This document shows positions 25,268 through 37,871 of a stretch of 64,000 nucleotides of DNA, in pieces (positions within the stretch are counted from its first letter, which is position 1; each line of letters opens with the position of its first letter). The notes below the pieces were generated by a model. The model had not been told where the DNA came from. It searched no databases and saw only the letters and a program-made list of their open reading frames with translations. Origin of the DNA: Pristionchus mayeri (Eukaryota; Nematoda; Chromadorea; Rhabditida; Neodiplogasteridae); NCBI GenBank assembly GCA_036245805.1, contig BTRK01000002.1:5018689-5082688 (forward strand), given 5' to 3'. The translations under genes and the position numbers were made by a program.

Positions 25268-26314
25268 ATCACGCCTCTCACGAGAGAATCGAGCTGGATC
25301 CACATTTCTAGGGAATGAGGGGGAAATCGGTAACTGGGCTCTAGCTAGTTTTGGCCACCCTAGGCCATGCCTAATCACCCTCTAAAAGGTCGTGATGCAT
25401 ACTTCACTCTGGAGCTCACTACACCGGGTCGGATACATGCAGCTTCTACTTTGAGAGCGTTTTTCCAGGTTCTCATGTTAGATAGCGGAAAATTGTCCCC
25501 TGGGTGACCCCCACTCATTTTTCGCGCTCTACCGATGTGTCTATACCATTTCCTATAAAAGTGAATTTTAACCGTTCTACATTCAAACAACTTTTTCTCA
25601 AAAGTGTAGGTAAAGTGGCAGCTAAAAATTTCTCATAGTGTGCAGCGAGACGAGAGCTTTCCAATGAGTGGTTTGCGCCAAAAAAGTGCAGTCCTCGAAA
25701 TCAAGTTATGCACTTTTTACGGTTATCGATCATTTGAAGTCATTTTATTTCACACTCACCGCACTCTTTCGAGCGCACTGAATGAAATGATTCCATTGTC
25801 CCTCTTTCGTGCCATTGTTCGTGCTCTAAATCGAGCTGAGTGGTGTGAAATACAATGACTTCAAATTATCGATAACAGTAAAAAAAGGTATAACTTCATT
25901 TCGAGGACTGCACTTTTTGGCGCAAACCTCATTGGAAAGCTCTCGTCTCGATGCACATTATAAGAAATTTTCAGCTGCCACTTTACCTACACTTTTGAGA
26001 AAAAGTTGTTTGAATGTTGAACTGTTAAAATTCACTTTTATAGGAAATGGACACATCGATAGAGCGCGAAAAATGAGTGGGGGTCACTCAGGGGAGAATT
26101 TTCCGCTATCTAAAATGAGAACCTGGAAAAACGCTCTCAAAGTAGAAGCTGCATGTATCCGACCCGGTGTAGTGAGCTCCAGAGTGAAGTATGCATCACG
26201 ACCTTTTAGAGGGTGATTAGGCATGGCCTAGGGTGGCCAAAACTAGCTAGAGCCCATTTACCGATTCCCCCCTCATTCCCTGGATCAGCTCGATTTTCTC
26301 GTGAGAGGCGTGAT
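25268..26314. mobile_element. 1.05 kb foldback element
   Basis: It is a near-perfect inverted repeat over almost its whole length, starting ATCACGCCTCTCACGAGAGAA and ending with the complement. The short central loop lies near 25790-25830. Matching frames in the two arms are a by-product of symmetry. Confidence 0.85.
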
Positions 26315-26329
26315 TTTTTTTTTAAATAT

Positions 26330-27000
26330 CACAAATTTCGAAGGAACATAGTGAACAGCTGGCAGAACCTTCCAATGAGCAACATTTGTCGAGAAATAGA
26401 GAACCCGCACAAGAGTGTTTCACAAGCAGGCCAATAGGCTTGACGACCGAGTGAAACTGTTCTTAGCGCGCAGAGTACAATACTGTTTGTGTTGTTGGAA
26501 TTTTGAATAATCAAACATTCTTTCACCGAAGATAAAATAGTGGATAGTATAACGAACACTGTCCTCCAAAACGCCTGTTTTCTTCGCTCAACTTGCGTTA
26601 GAAGTGCGGAATTAGTGCGCAGAGTTTAGCATCTAACCAATGATAAATTTTCCCGTAAGAAAAATTGTGAACCGCCCGCAGCACGCAACGCTCACGCTCC
26701 CCCTACTGTTCTGAGCCGCGATGCGACCGTTAGCGCATTGTCTAGTAAAGAGAGAGAGATATTCCAAAGCGTTATGGATCCAAACCATTTACAAAGAGAG
26801 GAAAGAAATTGAGTTGTTACTCGTGGGCCACAATAGAAGAGGAGGTGGGGAATCACAATAGAGGCACGGAAGGAACCTAGAAACTGCTGGCAGAACCTGC
26901 CAATCACAAGCGACATCTGGCGAGATATGACGAACGCGTGAAAGCAGGTTTCACATGCAGAACAAGAGAATGGGCGACTTGGTGAAAGCAATCGTGAGTC
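26330..27000. repeat. diverged direct repeat
   Basis: About 130 bp at 26339-26470 (GCTGGCAGAACC..., GCAACATTTGTCGAGA) recur in altered form at 26865-27000. The origin is unclear. Confidence 0.4.
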
Positions 27001-27767
27001 TGTTTTGCTTGCAACAAATAATATTTTAATGCTTCTTAGTTCGAATTACTTCCGCACTTTTTGAATGATTTAGAAGCCAAATCATTGGATGAATCATAAT
27101 CAATCTCATTGTCGTTCGACGTTAGAGGCGATATTCTTATCAGCTCATACCCTTCAAAATTACCCTACTCTCGTGAAATCACTCACTCTCTCACATGTTA
27201 GAGTGAAGCCGCTACACTCACAGCCCAGGGGGGGAGCGCTAACAAAGAAGGACAATCGATGCCAATAGCGAACAATGAAGAAAGACAGAGATAGCATTTA
27301 TAGCTGATGAAAGCGTAAAAATAGCAGTCAAAAACGAAGAGGAAAGATGAAGGAGCATCTAGAAAAAAAGAAAGGAGAGAGAGAAATAGCGTTGATGAGC
27401 CATACTCTAACTCTCTCTAGTAAACACGATCCCTCTCCTTCTCTAACCAGCAGAAATAAAGACGAGCGTTCAAGAACACTTTCTGCGTCTTTTAAAGTAT
27501 CAACGATGCCGTTACGCTAGAGCAAGTGTAAAGATGGGCGATCAGAGCAAAGATCATAGATTATCACGCCCACACGGCTGACACCGACTAGCACTCTATC
27601 AACAATGGCAACTGCCCCGATCAGGCCTTGTGTTATTGCTTGTCCAAAAACAAGACAGATTCACCATCAAATTTTGACAGGAGATTTGCATGCTTAGTGT
27701 AACCTAGAACCGTGAGGGAGTGTGAATGGGAGAAAATAATGGATGATTAGAACAGAGATCATAGATA

Positions 27768-27905
27768 AAGTTCTCTTATTGGAAAATAAGAGATGTATTT
27801 TCATGTATGTTTCAGGGACTTTATAAATCTGATGAGCGTTAGCTTGTCTATTCGAAATGAAACTTACTCGAGAATTCAACAATAATTTTCCAATAAGGGA
27901 ACTCT
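27768..27905. repeat. short inverted-repeat element, first copy
   Basis: AAGTTCTCTTATTGG at one end and CCAATAAGGGAACTCT at the other. Related in inverse orientation to 32520-32650, including CATGTATGTTTC and GACTTTATA strings. Confidence 0.5.
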
Positions 27906-28870
27906 AATCGTAGATTATAATGCTCCTGGTAGAGGAGGAGGACAGGCGCCGGGTGGCACGATATAGACAGTGGAGAGGACAACTGACTCTCATCCGAATG
28001 ACGGGCTAATAATTGTTTATTTTGGACGAAGGAGTGGAAACATATCAAGTACGAACTATTAGGCCGAATATGCACAATTATACATTGAATAGGATAGATT
28101 CTACTCAAATCTATCTCTTCCAAAACTACGTGATAAAATTGCAAGGGCGAATGATACTGGATAGCCGATAATCGCAAAGTGCACAACTGCTCACTATACT
28201 GGACTGTTATACTGGAAACTGGACATATTTCAGACTAGGTCCAGTGCCTTTCTGTGCATTTCGAAATGTTGCTCCAAATGGTGAAAGAATTTCATCAACC
28301 AAACTTTTCGAAACCGAATTGGCGAAATACAATAGACTAGTTACAGAGACAGGTAACTTTTAAGGAAATCAAACACAAAGAATATACTCCTCGTATCCCT
28401 TCAACGACAGCATTATCAGCGAGAACTAGCAAATTAGGGAATAATCCTACAGAAATGAACTCGAAATCGGCGTTCGTTCGGCTCGAATCCGAGAAACGAG
28501 ACAGGAAAGAACGCTTTCTCGCGCGTTAGAGAAAGAGAGGAATTTTCTAGCGGTTTCGCTAGTGACCGTTGGCTTCTTCTTCTTTCTTTCTCTGCACCCT
28601 CTCTGCGGGGGAGAATCTAGCCGAACACATTGATCCGTCCCTCGCTTTAGCCCCCTCCCTCCACTTCGGACAACGTGCCGCTAGGGGAGCGCCAAAACAT
28701 GGGGGCGAGCTAGGCGAGGGAGAGGCTCCGCTCTCTCCTCCTCTCCTCCCTTCCCCTCTCGCCAGACATTCCCCTCCCCCACCCTCTTCTCTTTTCTCTC
28801 CCCTGCTCCCAGTGTAAACAACTCGCGTCCCTTGCCTTCTCTACCCTCCCTTCCTCCCATGCCACCACGA

Positions 28871-28954
28871 GTCATTCTGGCCGAGTGGTCTAAGGCGCTG
28901 CGTTCAGGTCGCAGTCCACTTCTGTGGGCGCAGGTTCGAATCCTGCGGATGACA
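28871..28954 (+). tRNA. tRNA-Leu (CAG anticodon)
   Basis: An 84-nt gene including the discriminator A. The acceptor stem GTCATTC pairs with GGATGAC. The D-arm holds the A-box (TGGCCGAGTGG), the anticodon stem CTGCG/CGCAG carries loop TTCAGGT with CAG at 28905-28907, and a long variable arm marks a type II tRNA. The B-box is GGTTCGAATCC. There is no intron and no encoded CCA. All stems are intact, so it should be functional. Confidence 0.95.
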
Positions 28955-31900
28955 AAACCTTTTGCCATATTTTAGCAATTCATTCCTACTTTTAGAAACA
29001 CTCAACACTATGTTCTGAGCACCTAAATCTAAACTGCCCCGATCTTGGAACAATATTGTCCCTTTTTTTGCAATTATTCCAAAGTGCTGCACCATCAACA
29101 CGTGAGTCACGCCAGATCACCCGAAACGGAATCAAACTCACATTTTATGTTGCACGGAAAGAGATATTCTTCCATGCCGAGCGCACTTGGTGCGTACCAC
29201 TAATGTGCATAATATCGCGATCACAACTGCCGGATAATTATACCCATTAACGGTACGCACCGTGTATCGTGCGGGTACGGTTGGTGCGGAGGTACGGTAG
29301 GCTACTACGGGTGAGCTGCACAAGGGGCCAATGAACGACTTGGAGTCTTCTCGAGACTTGGAGTGACTGGTGCTATCAATCTGAGCCGCGCCTTATATGG
29401 ACTGCCGCTCGCTCTCGTGTGTTGCCCGGAGAGTTGATACGTTATCGAAGGAGGGCGAGAGAGCGTGGGAATTTGAGAGAGTGCAGTCTGCTCGGCGATT
29501 AGATACCCGCGAGAGAGCACACGATTTGAAGAGAGCTTGCAGACACGCAGACGGTCGTCATTATCAATCCGTGTACTACGCCGGAGAATGCGATTGGTGG
29601 ACGCCACCCCGATCGATAAATTCAATTCGAATTTCGAGAAGGCGACCATTAGGAGATGTCGGACATCCGCACCACCACACCACTGCGGCGAATGGTTGTG
29701 AAAGCGTATTAGCGGCGCTGATAACGGCCCTGTAGAAGGGGCTAATCTTTGATCTGTAGGTCGCATCACAAAGTCCAACGCACCACCTCCCTTCCCTAAT
29801 CAGCTTGAGCCAGCACTCTCGGAAATTCTTCGGTCAGCCAGGCGTCGCCCATAAAACTATACGAAACGAGCTTAGCGGCTCGCTTGGGGAATGAAGTGAA
29901 GCTGATTAGAAGCCCTCCGCCTCTTCTCACGCCATAATCTCGCCCGATCATGCATCATCTACCGTAGCCCTACCGTATCCTTAAACACCCTATAGATCGG
30001 TATACCATCGCCGCAAAACACGCGACGCGCCTTCATACGTCCCACCCGCTCAGACGCGCCAGAATCCACCTGATCCTGTCAATCACGGGGTGTTGTCTCC
30101 GCTGTTTATGTCGATGAATCATGCGCATGACACAGCGCGAGTGCGCCTACCGTACCCTCCATCACGTCATACTGTAATCGAGCTTCATCGTAAGCTTATC
30201 TCTCGCCGGGCTGGCGCCTGGGCGAGAGCCGCCGACGGCCAGAGTGCGCGTGCGGTAGTAGTCCTGTCGCTTTCGTAACGACGATAGTCTCTGAGGGGCA
30301 GAGGCGCAGAGGCAGATCGAATTCTCCTCCAGAATACATTAGGTAGGGCGAGAGAGTGTGGGAATCGAAGAGCGTCTGATCATTGAAGAATTGCATTGCT
30401 CTTCAGTATTCTCTCTATAGGCCAGAATAGGCGAGAGATCAGGAGAAATGAAGAGAGTCCGATCACTGTAAGACAGTTAGAGAGGGTGAGAGAGCATGGG
30501 AATTGAAGAGAGTCCGGCAATTGATAAGGTGTGCGCGGCGTGGCACAAGAGGCAGAACGATAGCGGGGGATGAGGGCTGAGGTGCAACGAGCATTATCAG
30601 ATTGCGAGATTGATACGGAATTCGCGGGAGGGTGAATGATACAAATGTGCAAGTATTAGTCAACGGTGCATTTGCGACCGATTGAGAACAACGTCAAGAT
30701 CATATCAGTAGAACTGGCTTGTGTTCAACCGAAACCATGTGTGGCTGACTTTGTACCTCCGAGCTCCGATCTCAGAACGTATTCGTAAGCACCTCCCGGG
30801 AATAATGGTACGCAATACCAGGCTAAGAAATAACTAGTATCGCTAAACAGATGCACATTAGAGCAGGTGAGCGCGTGCTGCAACAATTCATTATGCACAC
30901 GTTTTTTCGCCTGCCACAATTTCATGCCAGCAATGGTCGCAGAAATACAAAAAAAGGTCCTCAGTCTGCAACAACTCTATTTGATCTGGTCGCTACGAGT
31001 TGCATCCTCACTGCATATTCGCACGACTAAGCTTCTCTTTAGAACAACTATTCCCGAATTTCGCATTGGTGATTCGTTCGTGCATTCACATGCGTTGAAA
31101 AAAGTATCCCGAAAATATCCAACCCCGCACGTTTCATCTTTCACACAGGTGAATCCGAGCCGTGGACGTTGCACTTATTTGATAGTCTACATTAAACGCA
31201 ATGATCAGCGTGCAGATTCTGCCAAAAGAATTCTAAATTGGACTTTCCCTTGCGTCTGCATTAATCTCGATGTTCGGCTGAACTTTCCCCATTTCTGCGA
31301 TTTACGGCTGATAATTATTTCGGCGCTTCTGCACAATCCCGGAAAATATCATCATTTTGGATTATTTTGACATAGCATTTCCTATCAGGATGTGAATACT
31401 CATTCAACACTGGGCTTAGACATATATTATGATGCCGGGAAGAACCCTAGTAAGAATAGTCTCACATATGTAATGACTGACGTTTGTCAGGGATTGTGCA
31501 GAAGCGCCATTATTTGTTCCCACACCATATTCCCTATTGATTCCTATTTACCATGACATGAGCGGGTTACCTTAATTTGAGACTAGCTTGCGGGCGTATA
31601 TAGAAAAATCGCAACGCGAAATCGCAGGGTGTCAAGGAAACGAGGGCAAAATAAAGGAAGGAGTTGTAATGAAAATAAGCAAAAAGAGGGTTCATGTGCC
31701 ATCCATCGAGCCCTCTGACAATGAAAGGGTTGGCGCAGTTCACCATTTTTGGATGGCCCTGTACAGTTTTTATCAGAGCCTCTCCGTGACCTTGGCATAT
31801 TCATGATCTATTGAAACACAAATCTGACTGACTAAACAAATTTGCCACATAGAAGTTAATATACTGTTGGTGTCCGTTCAATCAAGTTTACTGGTATGAA

Positions 31901-32129
31901 ACTCATTTACATAAAACAAATATACAAGTATTAGTATGTGGTTCATTTAGGACCGAATTAAAACACTCAAATTCAAGGTTAATCAGTTGAACTGACTTTA
32001 TTGTACTCTTTACAATCACATGAAATCACGAGCTGACACCGACTAAGATCATGCTATAATACACGTTAGAATAAATATGGGGCGTGAAGGCTACAGTAAA
32101 CAGTTACAGTATCTCGCGGATACGGTAGA
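28955..32129. other. intergenic stretch of 3.2 kb
   Basis: Overlapping open frames on both strands at 29305-29778 and a plus-strand frame at 30867-31370 lack splice partners, an ATG-led start or motifs I recognise. There are imperfect hairpins (GGCGCTTCTGCACAATCCC at 31322 against its complement near 31490) and scattered TACGGTA motifs. No gene is supported. Confidence 0.4.
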
Positions 32130-33604
32130 TTAAGAGGGCATCGATCCCGTGTGGGTCACGACACTATCGACGATGCCGAACTGGCGCGCCTCATCGGCCG
32201 ACATGTAGTAGTCCCTGAAGAGAGAAGAATTGATTTATTGAGGAAAATATTGATTAATTTAGGAGACCTGTGCAAATTATTGCAGTGTACTAATAACTAG
32301 TCACGGAAGAGAGAAGTATTTATTTGGGAATTATTGGCTAGTTTAGACTTGTGCTACAACAATCGCACACGTCGAATGCGAAGTGCACTCATAATAAATA
32401 TGCGCCATCATTTGCATGGAACAATTACGTGTGAAAAGGTTATTTTAAAAAATGTAAACACATTCATTCAATAGACTCAGAAGTAGAAAATAAATATTCA
32501 CCAATTTCAGCCTACTATTAGGGTTCTCTTATAAGAAACTTTGTTCGTGTATGTTTCATTTCCACTAGATAAACAAACACTAATCCGATGTATAAAGTCC
32601 CGGAAACATACATGAACAGACCACAAAAAATTTTCAAAAAGAGAACTCTGTCTACTACATTTCACGCTACCCTGTGATTACATGCTATTTTGTCTCAATA
32701 TGCCAACGAGCAGCCCCACGTCGGCAATAATGCGTCCCCGGGCAGAAGGAGAAATATTAAGTAATAGTCACTACTTCCAGCCTACCTTCATGCCCGGTGG
32801 CTACACGTTACGTGACAAGGTTATCCTCCCAAAGCCATACCAGAAACAATCTCTGACTAGAACAAGCACGCAAGCATAATCTTACCTATCGACGGCCTCC
32901 TCCACTCTCGCCATCGTCTGCCCACTGTGCGAGACGAGAATTTCGTTCAGTCTGCAATCAGCGATTATCGATTTATTACCGTAATCCTAAATTTCTCATC
33001 AGTTTCAGACCTGTGCGTGAAAATGAACAAATGAGGACACCCTATTATGCTCTCTGACTCATTCGAATCCTTCCTTCTCTCACATAGCTTATCATGATAC
33101 TACGTCAGATGAGAACTATGACGTCATGCCGCCATATCAAAGGCGGTATGACGTCATCGTTCTCCACTCCACGCGCCTTCTTCTCAGTCGAATGATCTCC
33201 TCGGCACGGATCAGAATATCTGCGGCCGTCCCCTGCAATATATAGTATGCCACTCTTAATTTCTGTGATCTCAAGAAAGGGTGTGGTGAATCGATGAGTT
33301 TAGTTAGCTTGAAATAATACACATGAACGTTCTATTAGTTTCAATAAAATATTATATTGAAAGAAAGTCAATTTTTCCCAGCATGTCACAACTGCGTTTC
33401 ATTAGATCCTGAATCATACAAGACCACGGAGAGCCTCCGATTACATCGAAAATTATTGGTGGATATCAGGGCTCGAAGGGTACGGTCCCGTAAACCCGTG
33501 AACCCGCCATGCGAATTATTCCCGTCACCCCGCGTACCCCTCATGCGAAGGGTATGCCCTCTCCGGATGTACGTGAACCCCCCGCACGAGACGGGCTCCC
33601 GTCG

Positions 33605-33644
<40 letters not shown>

Positions 33645-36600
33645 AGGTGGTCAGGTGTAATTTTTACGACCCCCGGCCGTAAACCCCTCCTAAATGCCCC
33701 CGAATTCGAGCCCAGCGGGCTGCCGACACCCCCCCCCCCCCCCCGTAGGCTATAAATGCCTGTTAATCCCCTGCGAACACCGGGTTCCCGGCGAGCCAAC
33801 CCTACGGGGTTCCGGTATATCCCCTCCTATCCAAAGGCCATTTTTCGTGAACCCGCCATATATTTCCCGTGACACCCCCCACCCATACCCTTTCGAGCCC
33901 ACCACTGGTGGATATAACAAATTCACATCGCCCATGGCCGCAAGCTACTGTAACTATCGCTTTCCTATTCCGTAACCCTCTCCTATAGTATCCCTCCCAA
34001 ATACGATACTCCTTTCTCCCTCACCTGCGCTCCTCCACTCGGCTGATGAATCATCACCCTGGCGTTGGGCAAGCATGTGCGCATGCCGGGTTCGCCTGCA
34101 GCCAGAAGAAGGGCACCCATAGAGGCAGCCTGAGAAGATTATCGATTAATGAAATACTGTAGTAGTACTGTAGTTTGAGTGTTATCGATTAATGAAAGTG
34201 ACCACTTAATAATAAGTAATTCGAGTTTTTAGTTGCAAGATATTCGAAATATTCGAAAATGTTCGAAAAATATTCTCTAAATATTTTGTGTTAGGCTTTG
34301 TGTTTCATAACCATTGTAAATAAAAGAGATTTGTCGACTGGCGATCTTGGACCCCTTGCACGTGTTAAAAAAATCTTTAATTATGCACATAATGCAGGCA
34401 GAACGCGAGAGCGCACTTCATTGTGCAAAATCTTCTTCACTCTATCCTACCGTACACTCATTTACCGTATCCTTCCCTCCTCTACCGTACCTGTCCCATG
34501 CACCAGGTGGCGACGGGTGCCGAGATGTACTGCATCGTGTCGTAGATACCGAGACCCGCAGTGACGCTGCCGCCTGAGAAGAGTTACGGCATGAGTAAGG
34601 AAGACTACAGTATCCAATTGTTGATCAGAAGAATATATGCTGCCCTCAGTTCACCCCACACAGTTTTGCAATTATTACAAATAGCATGAACAAGACTAGA
34701 ATATTTTAAAGGCTTTACTCAAACGCCCCGTATATAGATGCTTCAGACGGATTTTAGGAAATTTGAAAGCACCCAAAGTCAATGGTCCTCGGACACCGAA
34801 TAATGATGACTAGAAGATCTCACACGACAATAAATCACACTGTTTCAATCAATGTTTTAAATCTAATAAACTTTCTGCGAAAGCATGAGAAAAATGTCAC
34901 TTGTCCTTCGATCACTGCGGCTCGAGCAGTTTCTACTCCTATCGGTGAAACACGCATTCTCCATGTCTATTTTGGTCACATCACAGCGGAAACTAGCACT
35001 TTTACTATGTGTGGTATATACATGATAAATTTCGTAAGCTAAGGTCTTCTCCACTAGCCGGTAGGCTTTCCAAAACAACTATCCAAATATGTGTTTAAGA
35101 TGCAAATCATCCCCCATGTCATTCACTCTCTCACCAACAGAGCCGCTCATTTGCATCCTAAACATATATTTAGATAGTTGTTTTCTCATCCACTAACCGG
35201 GACTGTTGATGTACAGGTGGATCGGCTTCTTTCCACTCTCTGACTGCAGGAAGAGCAGCTGGGCGATGATGGCAGAGGCAACGTGGTCGTCCACCTGCAG
35301 AGGATACGGTAGAGAGGAAGGTGCTGTAGGGATACGGTGATAAGGTACGGTAGGGGCACGGTATGGACGATTTGAAAGGGAAAAGGCAGTTTAATTGCTA
35401 ATCGACGACAATTGTCCGGAGTATTATAGTTATCGAAGTTCCGCGATCAAGTGCAAACTGTGAAACTCAAATTTCGCTAGTATGAACATCGCTGTGGCGT
35501 TGATCGGAATAAAATCGTTTCAATATGCAATGTTACGATCATCAGCTCCATTCGCAACCCATCGAAAGCAATTAGTCGTCTCGCTACGCTAACCTTCGCA
35601 GTCGAATCGATTGAAAAAATTCGAAAATTACGGTAGCTTTCTAGTGCCGCGCGTAATCGAAAATATCGATTTCCAGCCGTATATCTGATCGAAAAACTCT
35701 TCGTAGTAAAGAATTTAATAAACCGACCAAGTCTCCCTACCGCCGAAATGTTTGAAAGCATGCAAAACATTTTGCAAAAGACATGCACCGGCGGGGATCG
35801 AACCCTGGCCGGCGGCTGCGCTCTAGAAAAACTATCGAAAAGCATGTACTGTCAACGAAATTTCCAATTGTCGGCGCAGAATCAGAATCTACATGAGGGG
35901 GCCACTTATCAAAAATTTAATATTTTCTTATTTTTTAGTATCGATGCAAAAAAACGTAACATCTTTTAGAGCGATAAGTGCAAATCGAATCATTTGCCTT
36001 GTCATTCCGCGGTCAACTACACACTGCGGAACACAAATTTCGCTAGTATCAACATCTTTGCGGCACAATTGTCTGTCGATGGGGAGAAATCTTTTGTACA
36101 AGGACATGCAAGGGATATCACAGTCCATCAGTCTCGAAACCATATAGTCGCCTCGCAACGCTAATCTGCCCAGTGCATGTTTATTGCAAGGTTTTTCATC
36201 AAATCGCATCACACATATTTTTTTAAAAAATTTACAAAGTGTTGACTAACCGGCGTCATTAGGCAGACGATTCTGTCCTTGAGCAGTCGCGAGTAGATGT
36301 CGTACGCACGCTCGGATCTGAACGAAAGGCAATCAATACACTTGCCACAGTCTCTCGCCCTATTCAACCGACAAGATGACGTGTCAATTAGACACAAACG
36401 TGGGCGGAATTGTTGCTAGCAGCAAGACTCTCGCGGTTTTTGAATAGCGACCATCATACTTTAGGGTACCAGTTTCTGTATACGCTGCCGGTTTTGTGGA
36501 TGAACTAATGGGAACCCTCCTGGATTTAGAATAGGGTTTCAAGTTTCAGGTAATTTCGGGTCGTTTCCGGATGTGTTTCAGGTGCGCTAGCCGATACGCT

Positions 36601-37029
36601 CATAAGCTATGAAGCGACCCTGAAACATGTCCAAAAATCATGCCAAATTACCTGAAAATTGAAACCCTAATTTAGGAAATTCAGCAGCAATCCCATGTAT
36701 GATTAGACTGCTCACGCGCGGTTTAGGACTGCCTTTTCTTGGGAAAATTTGAATCATTACCGGGTAGGTTTCAAGTCTACTGCATAGCAAAATTGCCACA
36801 AAAAGGGAAATCCTGACAGGAGAAGAAGGAAAACTGCGAGACCATTGAAGCTCATTTTGCGATAGCACTCCCCGGCTCTACCGAACTTCCTTCTCTCGTT
36901 ACCGTACCTGCCCTCGGTCTCGATGACGAGTGGAATGGGGCGGGCGACGGCGGCGGTCGCGTGCAGCGACCTGGTTGCTGCACCGGCTGCAGCCTGCAGC
37001 AGACCGCGACGAAGAAGGGAGGAGGACAT
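32130..37029 (-). CDS. clpp-1: mitochondrial ATP-dependent Clp protease proteolytic subunit
   Basis: Eight exons in phase give 226 residues: 37029-36908, 36317-36251, 35294-35198, 34573-34491, 34129-34025, 33232-33177, 32951-32886 and 32214-32130. The N-terminus ([20 protein letters not shown]) is an Arg/Ala-rich mitochondrial presequence. Core motifs are [43 protein letters not shown] and the catalytic triad S127 (AASMG), H151 (VMIHQPSGG) and D200 ([11 protein letters not shown]). The long C-terminal tail of the human enzyme is absent; the protein ends shortly after FGIVDSVV. Two heptamer rings partner with ClpX in the matrix to degrade unfolded proteins. The intron after 33177 appears to start with GC (gcgcgt), the only phase-2 choice. 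The introns hold an inverted repeat, a tRNA-like fragment and a MITE. Confidence 0.95.
32520..32650. repeat. short inverted-repeat element, second copy
   Basis: AGGGTTCTCTTATAAG to AAAGAGAACTCTG; it is the inverse-oriented relative of 27768-27905. Inside a clpp-1 intron. Confidence 0.5.
33103..33165. mobile_element. shortened CRE-type MITE
   Basis: CAGATGAGAACTATGACGTCATGCC...GGCGGTATGACGTCATCGTTCTC keeps both TGACGTCA sites but has lost the outer GGCACTAGG ends. It ends about 12 bp from the apparent GC donor of clpp-1 exon 6. Confidence 0.7.
33466..33905. mobile_element. inverted-repeat element with long G and C homopolymers
   Basis: Ends GGGCTCGAAGGGTACGG and CATACCCTTTCGAGCCC are inverse copies. 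The interior repeats GTGAACCCGCCAT-like units and contains a 36-base G run (33608-33643) and a 16-base C run (33729-33744). It lies in a clpp-1 intron. The true homopolymer length is uncertain because such runs mis-assemble. Confidence 0.65.
35071..35184. repeat. inverted repeat in clpp-1 intron
   Basis: AAAACAACTATCCAAATATG..GATGCAAAT faces ATTTGCATC..ATTTAGATAGTTGTTTT, with about 40 bp between the arms. Confidence 0.7.
35780..35830 (-). other. tRNA-like fragment (B-box half)
   Basis: On the minus strand it reads CAGGGTTCGATCCCCGCCGG, a good T-arm with B-box, preceded by GAGCGCAGCCGCCGG. No matching 5' half, A-box or acceptor stem is visible. It is a tRNA remnant or SINE head inside a clpp-1 intron. 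Confidence 0.4.
36524..36676. repeat. inverted repeat in clpp-1 intron
   Basis: AGGGTTTCAAGTTTCAGGTAATTT faces AAATTACCTGAAAATTGAAACCCT (with gaps). Probably a MITE. Confidence 0.65.
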
Positions 37030-37871
37030 GCTGCAAGGACGACTAGTTTAGCGTACTCCTCACGGGAAATTTCCATGGCATGGCAAATTTGGCAAATTTC
37101 CAGAAAAAAACATTCGTTTCGAGAGGTATCGCGAGAGAGCATGCAAATTCGGGTGAGATTGCTCTCCATCTCTCGCCCACCCTCCGTGCTTCTTCGCGCT
37201 GTTCGGCGAAAAGGGGAAAAAGCGTGAAGTATTCTCCTCTTTTCACAGCATTCTCTAGCGAAAGATGAGAGGGTCCAGAGAAAGTTCGTATATGCTCTAT
37301 AAAGTGGTTCGCGGAACAAAATACACCGCAGCTTGGTCTCTCTCTCACGCGGCTGCTCAAAACTAATTAAAAAGCTTGCGATATCGAGAGCATTTGGTGC
37401 GTTCACAATCACTCTCCAAGTCAGCACCTCTATCTCACAGTAATTACGTTGCAAAGATCGGCAAAACGTGCGCCTCCTCTGCCAGGCGCTTTCCGGTTGT
37501 TGGGCACCTATTACTCATAAGAAAGGAAGAGGCTTGGATCGCCTCCATCAACAACCATCCACGGTAACGTCCTTCGAATCAAACGAATTATCTAGGATTA
37601 CAAGGGAAGACAGTGAATAAGCGAGTTTATCATTATCACTCTGGGATATCGATACAGTGAATGAACTGTACACGGGTCATTCACCAACAGCGGGAATGTA
37701 CATTATAACTACTGTACTATTGACTATCTCTCTTACTTCCATAAAACCGTCAAATGGTCAAAAATCGAGGGAATGTGGTAGAAATCATGTGTTAGAAATT
37801 TACAAACGTGGGAATTCAAGTGACAAAAAATATGCGATTTCAATTATGGAATCTAATTAGGGAGTCGCCGC
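37030..37871. other. intergenic stretch between vha-9 and clpp-1
   Basis: About 840 bp separate two minus-strand genes; the distance is rather long for a nematode operon, and I see no clear trans-splice evidence. Short open frames have no support. The clpp-1 promoter should be here. Confidence 0.4.

Larger units (their letters stand above)
24420..28870. other. repeat-rich intergenic region
   Basis: There is no supportable protein gene. It contains the MITEs, foldback element and diverged direct repeat listed separately, then a G+C-rich, pyrimidine-biased stretch (28560-28870) just before the tRNA gene. Long frames inside the foldback are mirrored in both arms and are not taken as genes. Confidence 0.5.

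Noticed and set aside
25375..26216. Two similar open frames on opposite strands (71 and 123 codons)
   Set aside because: They are mirror images created by the foldback at 25268-26314, without splice context or motifs.
29305..29778. 157-codon minus frame overlapped by a 112-codon plus frame
   Set aside because: Both strands are open in the same G+C-rich stretch, with no exon partner or recognisable motif; more likely chance.
30867..31370. 167-codon plus frame
   Set aside because: It starts from GTG, has no domain and crosses a hairpin; I found no splice or promoter support.
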